Below the pieces are notes generated by a model, which saw only the letters and a list, made by a program, of their open reading frames with translations, searched no databases and was not told where the DNA came from. The position numbers and the translations under genes are program-made. From NCBI RefSeq assembly GCF_000003815.2, contig NC_049986.1, positions 11,449,354-11,513,353 of the forward strand: a DNA stretch of 64,000 nt, in the 5' to 3' direction. The stretch comes from Branchiostoma floridae. Lineage: Eukaryota > Chordata > Leptocardii > Amphioxiformes > Branchiostomatidae. Below, piece by piece: positions 53,339 through 64,000 of this stretch. Numbering within the stretch: the first letter of the stretch is position 1; each line of letters opens with the position of its first letter.

Positions 53339-56300
53339 CTGGAACACAAGAAAGCCATGATTACTGTTATAATACAGTCAAACCTGTCTATAGTGGCCAC
53401 TCAAGGGACTGGAGAAATATGGCCACTATAGACAGGTGGCCACTATAGAGAAAATGTTGATCAATTGACCATGAGCAAGCTACACATGATTTCAGTTCCC
53501 ACTAATCTTTCTCACCAAGTAACATTGTCTCCATCGATAAACTCACCGACAAAGACTTTAATGCTCAAGGCATGCATACCTTCTGCTACCGCCAAAATGA
53601 CCCTGTCAGGAACTCCAAATCCTCGCAAACTACAATTTCAAACTCAGTGCAGGGTGACATAAGGCTGCAGTATGGTTGCAATAGGCAGTGTTTCTGTATC
53701 AACGGGACCGGAAATCATGTGGCCGTGGCCGCGTTGGACAGGTGGCCGCTAAGCCTATTTCTTAATCATTACGAAACCAAAGGACCAACAAAAAGTGGCC
53801 ACTATGGCCAGGTGGCTGCTATGCAAAGGTGGCCGCTAATACAGGTTTGACTGTACTCTCCAAGCAGATCTCTACTGGGGCTAGAAATAACAAGTCGGCT
53901 AGCAATCTGCATTGGCAAAAATTAAAGGACTTTGGCTAGCCGACTTGACATTGCTAGCCCCAGTAGAGATCCGCTTGGAGTGCTTACTTCCTTGATGAAG
54001 ACAAGGTTGTATTTCTATCAGTTTGAGCATAAATAGTGAAAAACATTACAGCAAACAGGCGAAAGTTAATGAATGTCATCCTTGAAATATAAATGTGTGA
54101 TCCATCTGCCTACTAACAGTGCATGTACACTCTCACCTACATGTTGTATGTATTAAGACTTACCTGATTGATTGTACTTGGGTGGCTCTGTGTCGTCGTG
54201 ACACATCTTGCGGGGATGCTCCTGACTGTGGACACGAGGAGACATGTCGTTCAGCTGCTCCTCCAATCGGCTGTTCTCTGACAACAGGTGCGTCTTCTCC
54301 TCAGTCTCTGTCATGGTTCTGTCATTCTCAGAGGGCAGGGTGGGTACGTTAGGCCACTGCTGGGCTGGTACAGGTGTGGATGTATCAAAGGTGATGTTAT
54401 AGATAACCAGTTTGCCACTGTCCCACCCATACAGAAAACCATCCCGAGGGTTGTAGTCAAGGCTGTACAGGTTAGTTTGGATGGGGACGGAGACGTTTAG
54501 GAAGGAGGTATCCCCAGTGTTCGTGTCAAACACATAGTGGATGTAGCTTGGGGATCGGTAGTTGGTGATGGTGTACAGAACCCCACAGATCATGAAAGTG
54601 TTGCCTACATACTCTATGGGATAGCTTGTGTTCCACATGTCTGTGATTTGGAGGGTTTCTGGATCAAGCTTTGCAACCACCATGTTCCTTTGGTTAGTTG
54701 GTGTGGCAAAGACAATCCACAGACCCTTCTCATCCACAGCAAAATCTGTGTATGTGTACATCCCCATCTTGTACCTGTAGAAGGGTGAGTTGTAATTGAC
54801 TGTGGAGGGAAGGTCTTGGTATATGGCTGCTCTAGTGGCAAGGTTATACTTAACCATTGTACGGGAGTTGAACTTGGTATAGTACACGCTCCCATTGTAC
54901 ATCACATGTCCTGTACCAGCCCAGTACTGTGGCAGCGTGTAGGGGGTGCAGGCCCACCCTGACTGGAAGTCCCAGACTGTGGAGTACTCTGGGACAGAGT
55001 TGCCTTTATATCCGCTCATGAACCAGACATTATCCGTGCATGTTGTTCCGACAGGGTCAGTCATCCAGGCTCCATACAATTCACTATGTTGTAACATCAC
55101 CTCTGGTTCTCCCACAGATGTCAACGTCCCCTTACAGCCTGAACAAACAAAAATATTATATAACGGGTTGTTAGTTTTGTGGTGAGAAACTTTCAAACTT
55201 CCTACAAGCAATACTGTAAATGCAGAAATGTTCGCGGTGGATTAATGTTCGCGGTTTTCGCGGTGACCACTTCACCGCGAACTTAAATCCACCGCAAACA
55301 TTTTTTTTATTATGGTATTGGACTGCAGTCTATGGTGTTACCGCGAATTTAAATCCACCGCGAAAAGTCATTTTTCCCGCTACCGCAAAATTAAATCCCG
55401 AACTTAAATGCATTTACAGTACTATTTTATCAGATACAGGGCTGTCTCCAAAACCCGTCCCTCTGTCCTGGGAAAGAAATTTCCTTTTTGGACTGGACAC
55501 AAATTTCTACCCATACCCATACACAGACTTAATTTTATGACAGGAAACTACTGCAGAGAGCATTTTTGTATTCTTAAACTGTCAGATTTAGAATTTGGCC
55601 GTATATATTTTCTACAGGAATTTACTTCCTAAAGGTGACCTTCCCTTCTTCAAGTTGGTGTGCTGCATAAATTAAGACCAAACAAAAACATCTTCCTACC
55701 TTAAGCTATTGGTTAACCTTTAGTCTACAGTTACAGTACTGTCTGTCATGGTACAGTGACTGCACCTGAACTTTGAGAGCCCCTATGAGACACTGTTGTG
55801 ACAACAATCCCGATAAGATCATTTTTCTTGACCATTTCCTTGAGAGCTAAATGTAATACTACAGGATTTTCAAGACTTAAAACAACATTTTCCAAAATGT
55901 TGGAATTTTTAGGGACTTTTTCAACATATTTATGCTCTCAGTTTCATGTAGAATGAAAAGATAGATCTTCAACTTGACATTTTTTGCGTGGCCAACAATC
56001 TTCTATTACTACACGAAATTTAGAGCAGTCAACACATACCTGCAGTGGGATAGGGAGTCAGTCTTCCTTCACACCATTTACGTTTGAAGAGCACCGGGGC
56101 TACATACGGGGTCAAGGATCGCGTCATGCTGCCATGTGCATCTCGGAACAGCCTATTCTTCTGTCGAAGCCAGCCTATGTCCAGAGCAGAGATGTTGGAT
56201 GGGTTCCCTGACCAGGATGACAGTTGAGTGGAAGTGGGAATGATGGGGGCAGAGTTTCCTGTGCCGGTACCCAGCAGCCCGTGGTTGTTCGTTGTGAAGT

Positions 56301-56618
56301 TGTTCTCCAGCAACACGTCGATCTTCGCATTGATGAAACGGAGTTCCGTCCTCAGCCCCTCCAGGTTCTCTGTGTCTTGCTTAACTTTCTGGACGTCTTG
56401 TGCCACGTTGGAGACAGCTCTGCTCACGTTCTTGATCTCGCTGTCCTGGTCCTGTTCCTTCTTGATGACCATGGTGGTCTCGTAGCTGCAGGACTCGTCC
56501 TTCTCACACTGCTCGCGGAACAGGTTCCACTGCTCGAAGTTGTCGGTTGACACGTTCTGACACTCGCCAAGTGCCATCAGCACAAGGACAACAAAGAGAG
56601 AGATTGTCGGTGCCATAC
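52518..56618 (-). CDS. Secreted protein with coiled coil and two tandem olfactomedin domains, 790 aa
   Basis: Minus-strand exons: 56618-56040 (ATG at 56616), 55138-54164, 53338-52518; 791 codons in frame. Residues 1-20 are a signal peptide (ISLFVVLVLMALGECQ). Residues about 45-110 are a charged heptad-like coiled coil, followed by Asn-X-Ser/Thr sites. Exon 2 encodes a complete olfactomedin domain (from GCKGTLTSVG to YGWDSGKLVIYNI) and a charged linker. Exon 3 encodes a second one (from GCGYLTSVSAP to the stop). Each domain keeps the N-terminal Gly-Cys, GTGHVMYNGS, DFAxDExGLW and the CGVLYT cysteine that pairs with the first. Both exons start in the same phase. Olfactomedin proteins act in extracellular matrix and neural adhesion; the exact ortholog is unclear. 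The first exon is non-coding. Confidence 0.85.
53373..53855. mobile_element. TIR element in olfactomedin intron 2
   Basis: The left end TACAGTCAAACCTGTCTATA and right end AATACAGGTTTGACTGTA are inverted. Subterminal GTGGCCACTATAGACAGG motifs repeat in both orientations. A related fragment lies in the RNF26 intron at about 39043-39070 and 48890-48915. Non-autonomous DNA transposon. Confidence 0.75.
53854..53982. mobile_element. 129-bp hairpin element
   Basis: ACTCTCCAAGCAGATCTCTA pairs with TAGAGATCCGCTTGGAGTG. Pairing continues through CTGGGGCTAG/CTAGCCCCAG and CAAGTCGGCTAGC/GCTAGCCGACTTG. The outermost TCTCCAAGCAG is shared with the TIR of the 9-bp-TSD element at 29607-30294. It abuts the element ending at 53855. 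Confidence 0.75.
55212..55422. mobile_element. MITE-like TIR element in olfactomedin intron 1
   Basis: It begins TACTGTAAATGCAGAAATG and ends ATGCATTTACAGTA. The inside is full of complementary TTCGCGG / CCGCGAA and AAATCCACCGCGAA motifs. Confidence 0.8.
55595..55880 (-). repeat. Third, partial copy of the duplicated promoter block, in olfactomedin intron 1
   Basis: TTTTCTACAGGAATTTACTT, GCATAAATTAAGACCAAACA and AAAACATCTTCCTACC match the blocks at 386-660 and 57005-57275. The TATA position reads TATATA here. It lies 0.5 kb upstream of the exon for olfactomedin domain 1. An alternative promoter or a relic are both possible. Confidence 0.5.
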
Positions 56619-56893
56619 CTGGAACAATAGTTACATATCAAAAGTTATAGATAAGCCTAGCCAAGTTCTTTTGTAGTATTTAATGTTTTATTATACATAA
56701 AACTTGCCTGGAAGCAGTATTCCATCTTTCAATGTGCAATACACATTTTTGTATGGATAAGCCTTTTAAAAGTAAATTAAGACAAGTATAAATATCTGAA
56801 AGATTTTCCTTGTCCTATTGACACACTACTTTCGGCTTTCATTAACTAAACCAGTGTAGGCGTACCTCATCTTTAAAAAAAATTCCAACTTAC

Positions 56894-56970
56894 CACAGTC
56901 CAAATAAGCCACCGTGTCTGCAGCAGTAAAGAGCAGCAAGTGGACAGCAGTAATGTTGTCACTGCTGAGA
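56894..56970 (-). other. Putative 5' UTR exon of the olfactomedin gene
   Basis: On the minus strand, an exon ending GGACTGTG is followed by GTAAGTTGG. It would splice to the acceptor just before 56618, two bases ahead of the ATG. The 5' end at about 56970 is set only by spacing from the TATA box. Confidence 0.5.
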
Positions 56971-56996
56971 CTAGTTCTGAACTGCGCACTTTCTAG

Positions 56997-57004
56997 CTTT
57001 TATA
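56997..57004 (-). promoter_or_regulatory. TATA box of the olfactomedin gene
   Basis: TATAAAAG on the minus strand, in a block conserved with 378-385. It lies about 100 bases upstream of the first splice donor. Confidence 0.5.
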
Positions 57005-57279
57005 TTTTCTACAGGAATTTACTTCCGTAAAATAATCTTCATTAGTCTTGTTCAAGTCAGTGTTCTGCATAAATTATGACCAAACAAAAACATCTTCCTG
57101 CATAGCTATTGGCTGACATTTAGTTTCCCTCAACAGTACTTTCTTTCGTCAATAAGGTTACAACCTCCTTGTTTTCATGGTACAGTACCTGCATTTCAAG
57201 TTTACTTGCAACTGTTTTGACAACATTACCAGTAAGATTATCTTTCTTGAACATTTCCTTGAGTGCTACCTATCACAAG

Positions 57280-59235
57280 ATTTTTTGAACATATTACTGT
57301 CACCTCCAAAAAGAGGATGAACTGAACTGATTAGCCTAGATACATGTCCCATGTAGTTTGGCAGGGCCCCCATACATGTGTACATTGTAATTGCTCCCTC
57401 AAAAAAAAGTCGAGCGTAGAGACCTGGTAAACAAAATAGAATGGGTCCCTACCTATCTATCATTCTATTGCACTCCAAGTATTCATCTTCAACCAAAAAA
57501 TTATGAATTTTTTAAGACTTGTTCTCCCCCTCACAAGCCGTGGTGAACACCAAGGACGTTCAACTTGAGTTGAATCAATCATAATAGTTAATTCCCTGGT
57601 TCAAATGTGAATGTAATTTGTTTTTGACTCATACTCATAGTATTTCATACAATTTCTATATCTGTACTCCATGCTACGTTTAAGCATTAATGCTTCCAGT
57701 TTGAAATACACAACATCAAAATAGCCAAAGTCCACTGCTGACAATTTATTCACCTTTTCAAGCTGGTATAGTGTCAAGCAGTACAAGCCCCCCTTACAGT
57801 CCCATTTTATGTGAGGAAAAAAAACTCAATTGTACTGTTTTACAGACCAGTGCATTATCTACATTCTGATTTCTGATCATTACAGACACTCAATTATAGC
57901 AAATTAGAAACAAACAAAAATGGGTAAACTACAGAAAATCTGAAACTTTGCAGGTGAATAATCTGTCATTAACAGCAAAAATATGTTCAAGCCAGAAGTT
58001 GAACCTGAGGTATTGGTTACTTTCTGCAGGCCCACTGTTACATATACATACAAATATTCATACCCTTATAGTCACCAGCTACTTTGCACTATAGTTGTGC
58101 AGATATCCAAATGAAGAAAATCATAGGTTGAAGCTATAGCCATGTTAGACTAGTGTCAGTCTAGATTCCCCTTTACACAAAGCAGATAAAACATTTTTAA
58201 GTTAGGTACCAAGTTTCTTTGTTTACTGTGTAAAATAATCTCTTGAAGCACTCTAAGTCTCTTGAAGCACTTGGAAAAGCACTACCGGTGCTTTCAATAT
58301 CTTGCTAGAATTACATTAAGGCAACTGTGTGAAAGAGCAAGTATGAAGTTACGTAAGCATTAAGTTAGCAGCTTTGTTCACACAAATTGTAATCCTTTAA
58401 GTGCTATTTTCATCAGCACTTTTGCTACTTTTCAGTAAATAACACATATCCACACATTACGAGTCGTACATCTACTGAGGGACTACGTCACTTCAAAATT
58501 GCTTAGTATAAATACATCCAATGCTTCACCTGTCATAAATTACATGTCTACATGTAGGACATAATCACATCAGCACGGCACAACAATTCAAGCCTTTCTA
58601 CTGCTCTTGTCTTGTTAGTTGGATACTACTACTACTGTAACAGTTACAAGGACACTTGGGAAAGGTCCCAAACTGCTGTACTTAACATTTCAAGAGAAAC
58701 TTCTATCACATTTATCTGAGAAAAACACTAGAGCTTTAATTTACTGCCCAATGGCAGGGTTGGTCAGTTACATATAACAGACAGTAGGGTAAAACCCAAA
58801 TCATTTGACAATGTACAATGCCATCAAGTTGGAATAAATACAGCGATGCTTAGAAATAGTCACAGCTTCAGTAAAACAAAGATACATCCTTCACAGAGGT
58901 ATTTTATGGTCCAACTACAATCTTCCATATTATTTAGACTCAACAATTCAAGACCTTGGTATATAATACTGTAAATTCTCTTTCCATGTGGTTTTATTTT
59001 GTAGCAGAAAGAAAAAAGGAGGCTTTTGTGATGTTTAAAATTTGTGTTTGAAGCAATTCTATAGTATAGTGGTGAAACATAGGATATTTCAGATGTCACC
59101 AATTCACCAAGAGGTCACCACAAAACAGCAAAAATAAAGCCGCTACAAAAGCTTCCGCATTTACAGTAGACCTGAGAAAGCACAATCTACGCCACACACA
59201 TGTACTGTATTGTTGTTGCGGAGATATGTATCTGT
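57280..59235. other. Intergenic region and zinc-finger gene 3' UTR
   Basis: No exon is seen. On the minus strand AATAAA (TTTATT at 58993-58998) lies 240 bases after the zinc-finger gene stop and may be its polyadenylation signal. Confidence 0.35.
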
Positions 59236-62200
59236 TCACCACATGTGCCTCTGCGTGTGCCGAACCCATTCCTCCTGGATATCAAACTGCCGGCCGCAGT
59301 AGCGACACTCAAAGATAACCGACTCGTACTCTAGTTCTTCCTCCCCGTCCAACCCCACTGTCACTTCCTGACCGATGTCTGACGGCCCCAAGTCTGCATG
59401 TAAGCTCTCCTGTGGTTGGCTGATGGGGGCCAGGTTCGGTTTGATGATCATGGTTGGCTGCAGGGGCTTGCGGGTGTGGCTGCGCTTCACGTGGCGCTCC
59501 AGGACTCTCCGCTGGTTGGTTGAGAAGGGGCAGTGATCACATCTGCAGGAGGAGAGGATATCATGTTATTGTTATGTTTTATGCTGTCGTGAGGACTAGC
59601 AATGGGTTTAGCACAGGCTTTCCAAAATGGTGCTGGAACTGCTTTTGATTCCTTATACATGTATTTTTTGACAAGCAAACTTCTTTCACAAATCAGGATG
59701 ACTGTACAGGCTCCTTATCTTTATTTCAATTAAACACCTAATCCAAATGCAGGCTGGGGACGGTGAGGAAAAAAGTGCTTCAATAAGAACTCTACCTGGG
59801 AGTGGGAATATAGCATCAGCACAACTGACCACTGATCACACTGAGAAGTCATTTTTGCCAAAGACTGCAAAACTATAGCCTACATCAGTCAGCACTGTGA
59901 AAACCCTCTGCTCAGAGAGAACATCTATGACATGTCTTGACACAAGAAACACTGACCTGTACTTGTTCTCCCCCATGTGTCCTCTGATGTGGTTGGACAA
60001 GCCAATCCCTGACTCAAACGTCAGACTGCAGAAGGAGCAGTGATGCTTCTTGTTGGCGTGTTCCTGCACGTGGGTGACATAATCTTTCCTGTGGAGGACA
60101 AACAACAAACCTTTAGAAGACTGAATACCTATGCAGTATCACACATCATTAAGAACAAAACCATATGAATTTTAGATTCTGCTTAATTTTGTGAGCTAAG
60201 AGTAAAGCTGTCAAAACACTATAACATCCTGTTATTCTTGTAAGAGAACGTCTACCAGGAAAAGGGTATTAGTATTCTAAGATACAATCACACATTGCTT
60301 AACATCTTCACCTTTTAAACATCTAGTTTACTACTTCTGTTTACTAATTCTATATCCCTGTCTTTGCTCAGCTATCCAAAAAAAAGTTAAATGTCAAACT
60401 GGACAATATAATCTACTAAAATCAACAGGAACATGTTTGGGACAAAAGAAGAAAGCTTGTGTATGGTGTACTACAGTGTAAATGGTTCTCACCTGTTTCT
60501 GGTAGAGAATTCACACACATTGCACTGGAAGGTTTTATCACTGTGGATGCGAAGGTGGTTTGCCAGGGACAGTCCATTGTTAGCCTGCGGAGGGAAGGTT
60601 GTGTTAGTCACAAGATGTGTTCTGCAAACTTTGACACTCACACAAGGATAAACATCAGAGGTGACAGACTTCGCCCCCTTACCCACACTGCTTTGCAGCC
60701 CTTGCAGTCACACCAATAAAAATAATGTAGCAGCACTGAGTATAATGGCAACAGTATTTGAATATCTAAATGGTGGAAACACACGCACACATATGGAGAG
60801 ACACAACAAAACACAATAAGGGTGAAGTAGAAAAAAACAGCAACCTTGTTCGTAACACATTTTTACTTTTTTACCACGTGTAGGTGTATCCATATGCCAC
60901 ACAAAATAATTAACAAAAGTTTCCTTTCACTCCTCCTTTCTGTAATATCATCAAATGAACCAACCTGGAAAGGACAGAAGTTACACTGATACTCCTGTAG
61001 TTTGGAAGCAGGGATGGGTGAGAGGGAGTCATCTTCATCACTGTACACATCATCATCCTCACTATCCTCCTCACTGTCACTGATCTCCTGTTTGAAGGTG
61101 TTCTGCTGGACTGTGATGGTCTGTGGAGCAAAGGTCTGGCCCTGGATCAGCTGCTGGGGCTGGTGCTGCAGGGGGTGGAAGGTACACAGGTATGTATACA
61201 GTACATGCTTGTCATACAGGAAACTAGACTACACTTCATGCATTATTTGTGTTTGGCTGACACAAGGTGAAATAACATTAAGTAGACTTTTCAGTCATGG
61301 AGGTATGGATTCTTGGAATCTAAGCCAATGCTTAACCAGAAATGCATTTCTGACATTTTGAACAATTACTAGATTTGGGCAATTGCATTTATGATAATAT
61401 ATACTTTATAATATAGCAGTCTCTAGGGGTGAGACAGAAAATGGATCAGCTACCATGACATGAATCAAACATACCTGGACTTGTGTGATCATCTTTCCAG
61501 CAAAGTATGTACCCTGCTCCTGTTGCTGAAAAGAGACAAGAAAAGGTTACATACAAAAATGCAGTCAGACAACAACAGTGTTAGAAGCTAGCAGATTCAA
61601 GGGACCAAATGTAATGCTACCATTAGTGTAGTCATTAGGTACTACCTAATGATTTTTGAAATCACTTTGAAATTCAAAGTGTATATTTTAGATTAAATGG
61701 CAATGGCTTAACCAGGGTTCAACAAGTTTTCTAAAATTCATTTGTCCTATCGGGCAAGTACAAAAATTGCTAGCCCGAAGCACACGCCCAAAATTTAGAA
61801 AAAATTCTTTGCATGTATACTTCCAGCAATGAAATTCTTTTACTATTGGCTCTATTTTTCTGTGTTGAACAATGCTTGATGCCATGACTGTCAAAAGTAA
61901 CAAGTACATGTATATCAACATCTCACTAAATATCTAACTTGCCCAATTGGGCAAGTGAGATAGGACATGCATCTGTCTGATCAGCACTTTCACTAGCCCA
62001 GGACAATCGGACTAGTGGACTTGTCCTTAACCCTCACCTTCATCCTGCGTGCAGCATGTGATCGCAGGTGCCTCTGCAGCAGCCAGTTCTGGATGAAGGC
62101 GAAGCCGCACTCCTCACACTTGAAGGGGCGCGGCCGCTCCAGCTGGTTACGGGCAGCTCGCAGCAGACTCCGGGCCAACAGCTGCTGCTTGTTCTTCCCA

Positions 62201-63449
62201 CTGTACTGATGGGTCTTTATGTGCCGCTAGTGGGGGATAATATATTCCAGTGATTTAAAAATGGCCCATATATGATGGCCGCCGTACTACAAAATTCACA
62301 TATTCAATACAATAGGAAGTAGCATCAGTGTAAACTTATAAAAAAAGCCATGAAAAAACAGTTGTTGGCTCATCCATACAGTAAATCTATATCGATTAAA
62401 GCAAACATCAGCAATAGCCACAGTCCTATCAACATAATCCTCTGGCAAAGTAGCCTTCAATCATCTCTCTCAAAGACTACAAATTTGGTATGGTTTAGGA
62501 TCTAAAACTTCAATACATTACTCAACACTATACAGGTTTTGAATACATGATCACTAATCAAGTTGGAGTAATTTCCTACTAACCTGTAGTAGCCAGTTGT
62601 GAGTAAAGGCAAACCCACACATGTCACACTGGAACGGTTTGTCAATCAAACTGCCGGGGACGGAGTGACGTCCTGCGCTGCTGGTACTCATTTCATCATC
62701 ATCTCTGTTCCTCCTTTTCCCGGCATTACCGCGGGACGACGATCGGGGGCTTTTTGGTGAAGTTGTGAGGTTCCCTTGGCTGGTGGTGAGGTTTACTGTG
62801 GGTGGTTGTGACTGGCTGGTGCCGGGAGACTGTACTTGTAAGGTGCTCCCAGGCTGTATAGATATGGTGTTCCCAGACTGTACAGGGATGGTACTTGTAG
62901 ACTGTACAGGGATGGTGATGCTGACAGTCTTGGGTGCCCAGTTTGCTCCCACCACCGGTATTGCCGAGGTAACGACTGTCCTGGCTATGGTTGCTATTTG
63001 TTGAGCTGAGCTGGGAGTGATGAAGAGCTTCTGGATGGGAGGGCGCTGAGACGGGGGGAAACCTTTGGCAATGAGAACCGGAACCTTCTGGGCACTGTTC
63101 ATCTGGACTTGAGCCTGCGCTGGCTGGAGGTGAACAGATACAAAAGTCATACAATCATTAATATGAGATCTTTTTGGGCTGCATCTTTGAGTGGTTTGCG
63201 AGAAATAGCTGCAGAAATTTCCCGTAACCATATCATCTTGTAGCAAAGGGAAATCTGGAAATGGTACTGTACCTGTACCTGCCCCTGAACGACTGTGACT
63301 TGGGACTCCGGCTCCACTTTAGTCTGCTGTGCTTCCCACGCCGCCTGTTCCGCCGCACGCTGTTCTTCCCGCTCGTGTTTGCGCATGTGGCGAGTCAGGA
63401 TCCACTGGTGAGGACACTTGTACTCACACTTGCTGCACTGGTACCTCTC
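59236..63449 (-). CDS. Multi-C2H2 zinc-finger protein, 3' part (gene runs off the right edge)
   Basis: Minus-strand exons: 63449-63273, 63123-62584, 62226-62038, 61525-61475, 61165-60965, 60584-60493, 60088-59957, 59542-59236; every junction is in phase. Eight C2H2 fingers can be read, most split by introns: YQCSKCEYKC...H, FQCDMCGFAFTHNWLLQRH, FKCEECGFAFIQNWLLQRH, YQCNFCPFQANNGLSLANH, FQCNVCEFSTRNRKDYVTH, HHCSFCSLTFESGIGLSNH, YRCDHCPFSTNQRRVLERH and a last FECRYCGRQFDIQEEWVRH near the stop. Between fingers lie a Ser/Thr/Gln-rich stretch of about 150 residues and an acidic stretch (ISDSEEDSEDDD). It is probably a nuclear DNA-binding transcription factor. I do not recognise a specific ortholog. 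Confidence 0.82.
61712..62034. mobile_element. Inverted-repeat element flush with a splice donor of the zinc-finger gene
   Basis: It begins CAGGGTTCAACAAGTTTTCT and ends GGACTTGTCCTTAACCCT, with internal GGGCAAGT/ACTTGCCC motifs, as in the element at 5195-5540. Its right end lies three bases from the exon ending at 62038. Confidence 0.65.
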
Positions 63450-64000
63450 CTGCAGGGAAAACATGGGAACAGTCTGTTACATGTGTTGTTACATGTAATA
63501 ATACTTGGAGACAGGTGGACTAGATGGTGCAAGGATTTGGCTGGCAATCTTGGACAAATAGAGATGTACATTTGATGTACATGTTATAATGTATTGAAAC
63601 GATTACTAGTACCTGACCATTTGTGTTTGTTATACCTGCAACTTCAGATTAAAATGACTCTCCAAAGTGTGTATATCCTGGTTAAATAAATAAAGGCTAA
63701 AGCTAAAGCTAACTAAAATTTGTCTTTGAAGTTCTGAAACCTCATTACCGAGCCACCCACAGGTAGCTGTGGTGATCATTGGCAGGAAAGGGAAAGTAGT
63801 ACTAGTAAGTAGATGACCAAAAGCGTGATTATGAGGAGAAAATTAGATTTCATGCTTGCTTCTCTTAGAGGAAAGGAAGCCAAGGAATGCCTGAAGGAAG
63901 GAAAGGAGGTATGAAGAGGGTTGTCAGGTAAGACATAAGTGATGTATTTTTAGGCATCATCAGTATGTATAGCCCTGTCAAACAAAGAACTGTGCATACC
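63450..64000. other. Zinc-finger gene intron at the right edge
   Basis: No further coding exon with convincing splice sites or a finger motif is visible from the acceptor at 63450 to the window end. The 5' part of the gene lies beyond. Confidence 0.4.

Larger units (their letters stand above)
56718..57275 (-). repeat. Duplicated promoter/first-exon block, copy 2
   Basis: It aligns with 60-660 at the start of the window. It spans intron sequence, the GTAAGT donor at 56893, the TATA box and about 270 bases of upstream sequence. Confidence 0.65.

Overview
The window is animal genomic DNA. The genes are split by GT-AG introns, proteins are of bilaterian type, and there are dense terminal-inverted-repeat (TIR) elements plus a Hero-type non-LTR retrotransposon. 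The Hero elements and the repeat style point to an amphioxus (Branchiostoma); this is inference, since no database search was possible. An assembly gap of 602 Ns lies at 29654-30255.

Layout, left to right. (1) 252-660: the TATA box and first exon of a minus-strand gene whose body lies left of the window; the block is a duplicate of the promoter of the olfactomedin gene at 56.9 kb. (2) 2497-14701, plus: FKBP15, 25 coding exons, only the first exon(s) missing. (3) 21244-17689, minus: a reticulocalbin-2-like ER calcium-binding protein, 7 exons, 309 aa. It is tail-to-tail with FKBP15 and head-to-head with the next gene. (4) 22742-28095, plus: ALDH9A1, 8 exons, 515 aa. (5) 28.1-34.1 kb: 3' UTR, a long TG microsatellite, an inverted-repeat element that contains the assembly gap, and further repeats. 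(6) 34154-50248, plus: RNF26-like membrane RING E3 ligase, 582 aa. Its last intron (36221-49934) is 13.7 kb and holds a 3.2-3.5 kb tandem duplication interrupted by two head-to-tail Hero retrotransposons. (7) 56970-52518, minus: a secreted protein with a coiled coil and two olfactomedin domains, 790 aa. (8) 63449-59236, minus: the 3' part of an unidentified multi-C2H2 zinc-finger gene that runs off the right edge.

The genes are ordinary unrelated housekeeping and developmental genes: endosome/actin transport, ER calcium binding, carnitine-pathway aldehyde oxidation, ER ubiquitin ligase, extracellular matrix and transcription. No operon-like system is present. The most interesting items are the Hero tandem, which looks like a single template-jumping insertion with an empty site preserved in the same window; the double-olfactomedin gene with its duplicated promoter; transposons lying flush against splice sites; and the nested duplications in the RNF26 intron.

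Exon boundaries were set by hand from splice signals, reading-frame continuity and family resemblance. In the five genes with a stop in the window the summed exon lengths give an unbroken frame, and in the zinc-finger gene every exon junction is in phase.
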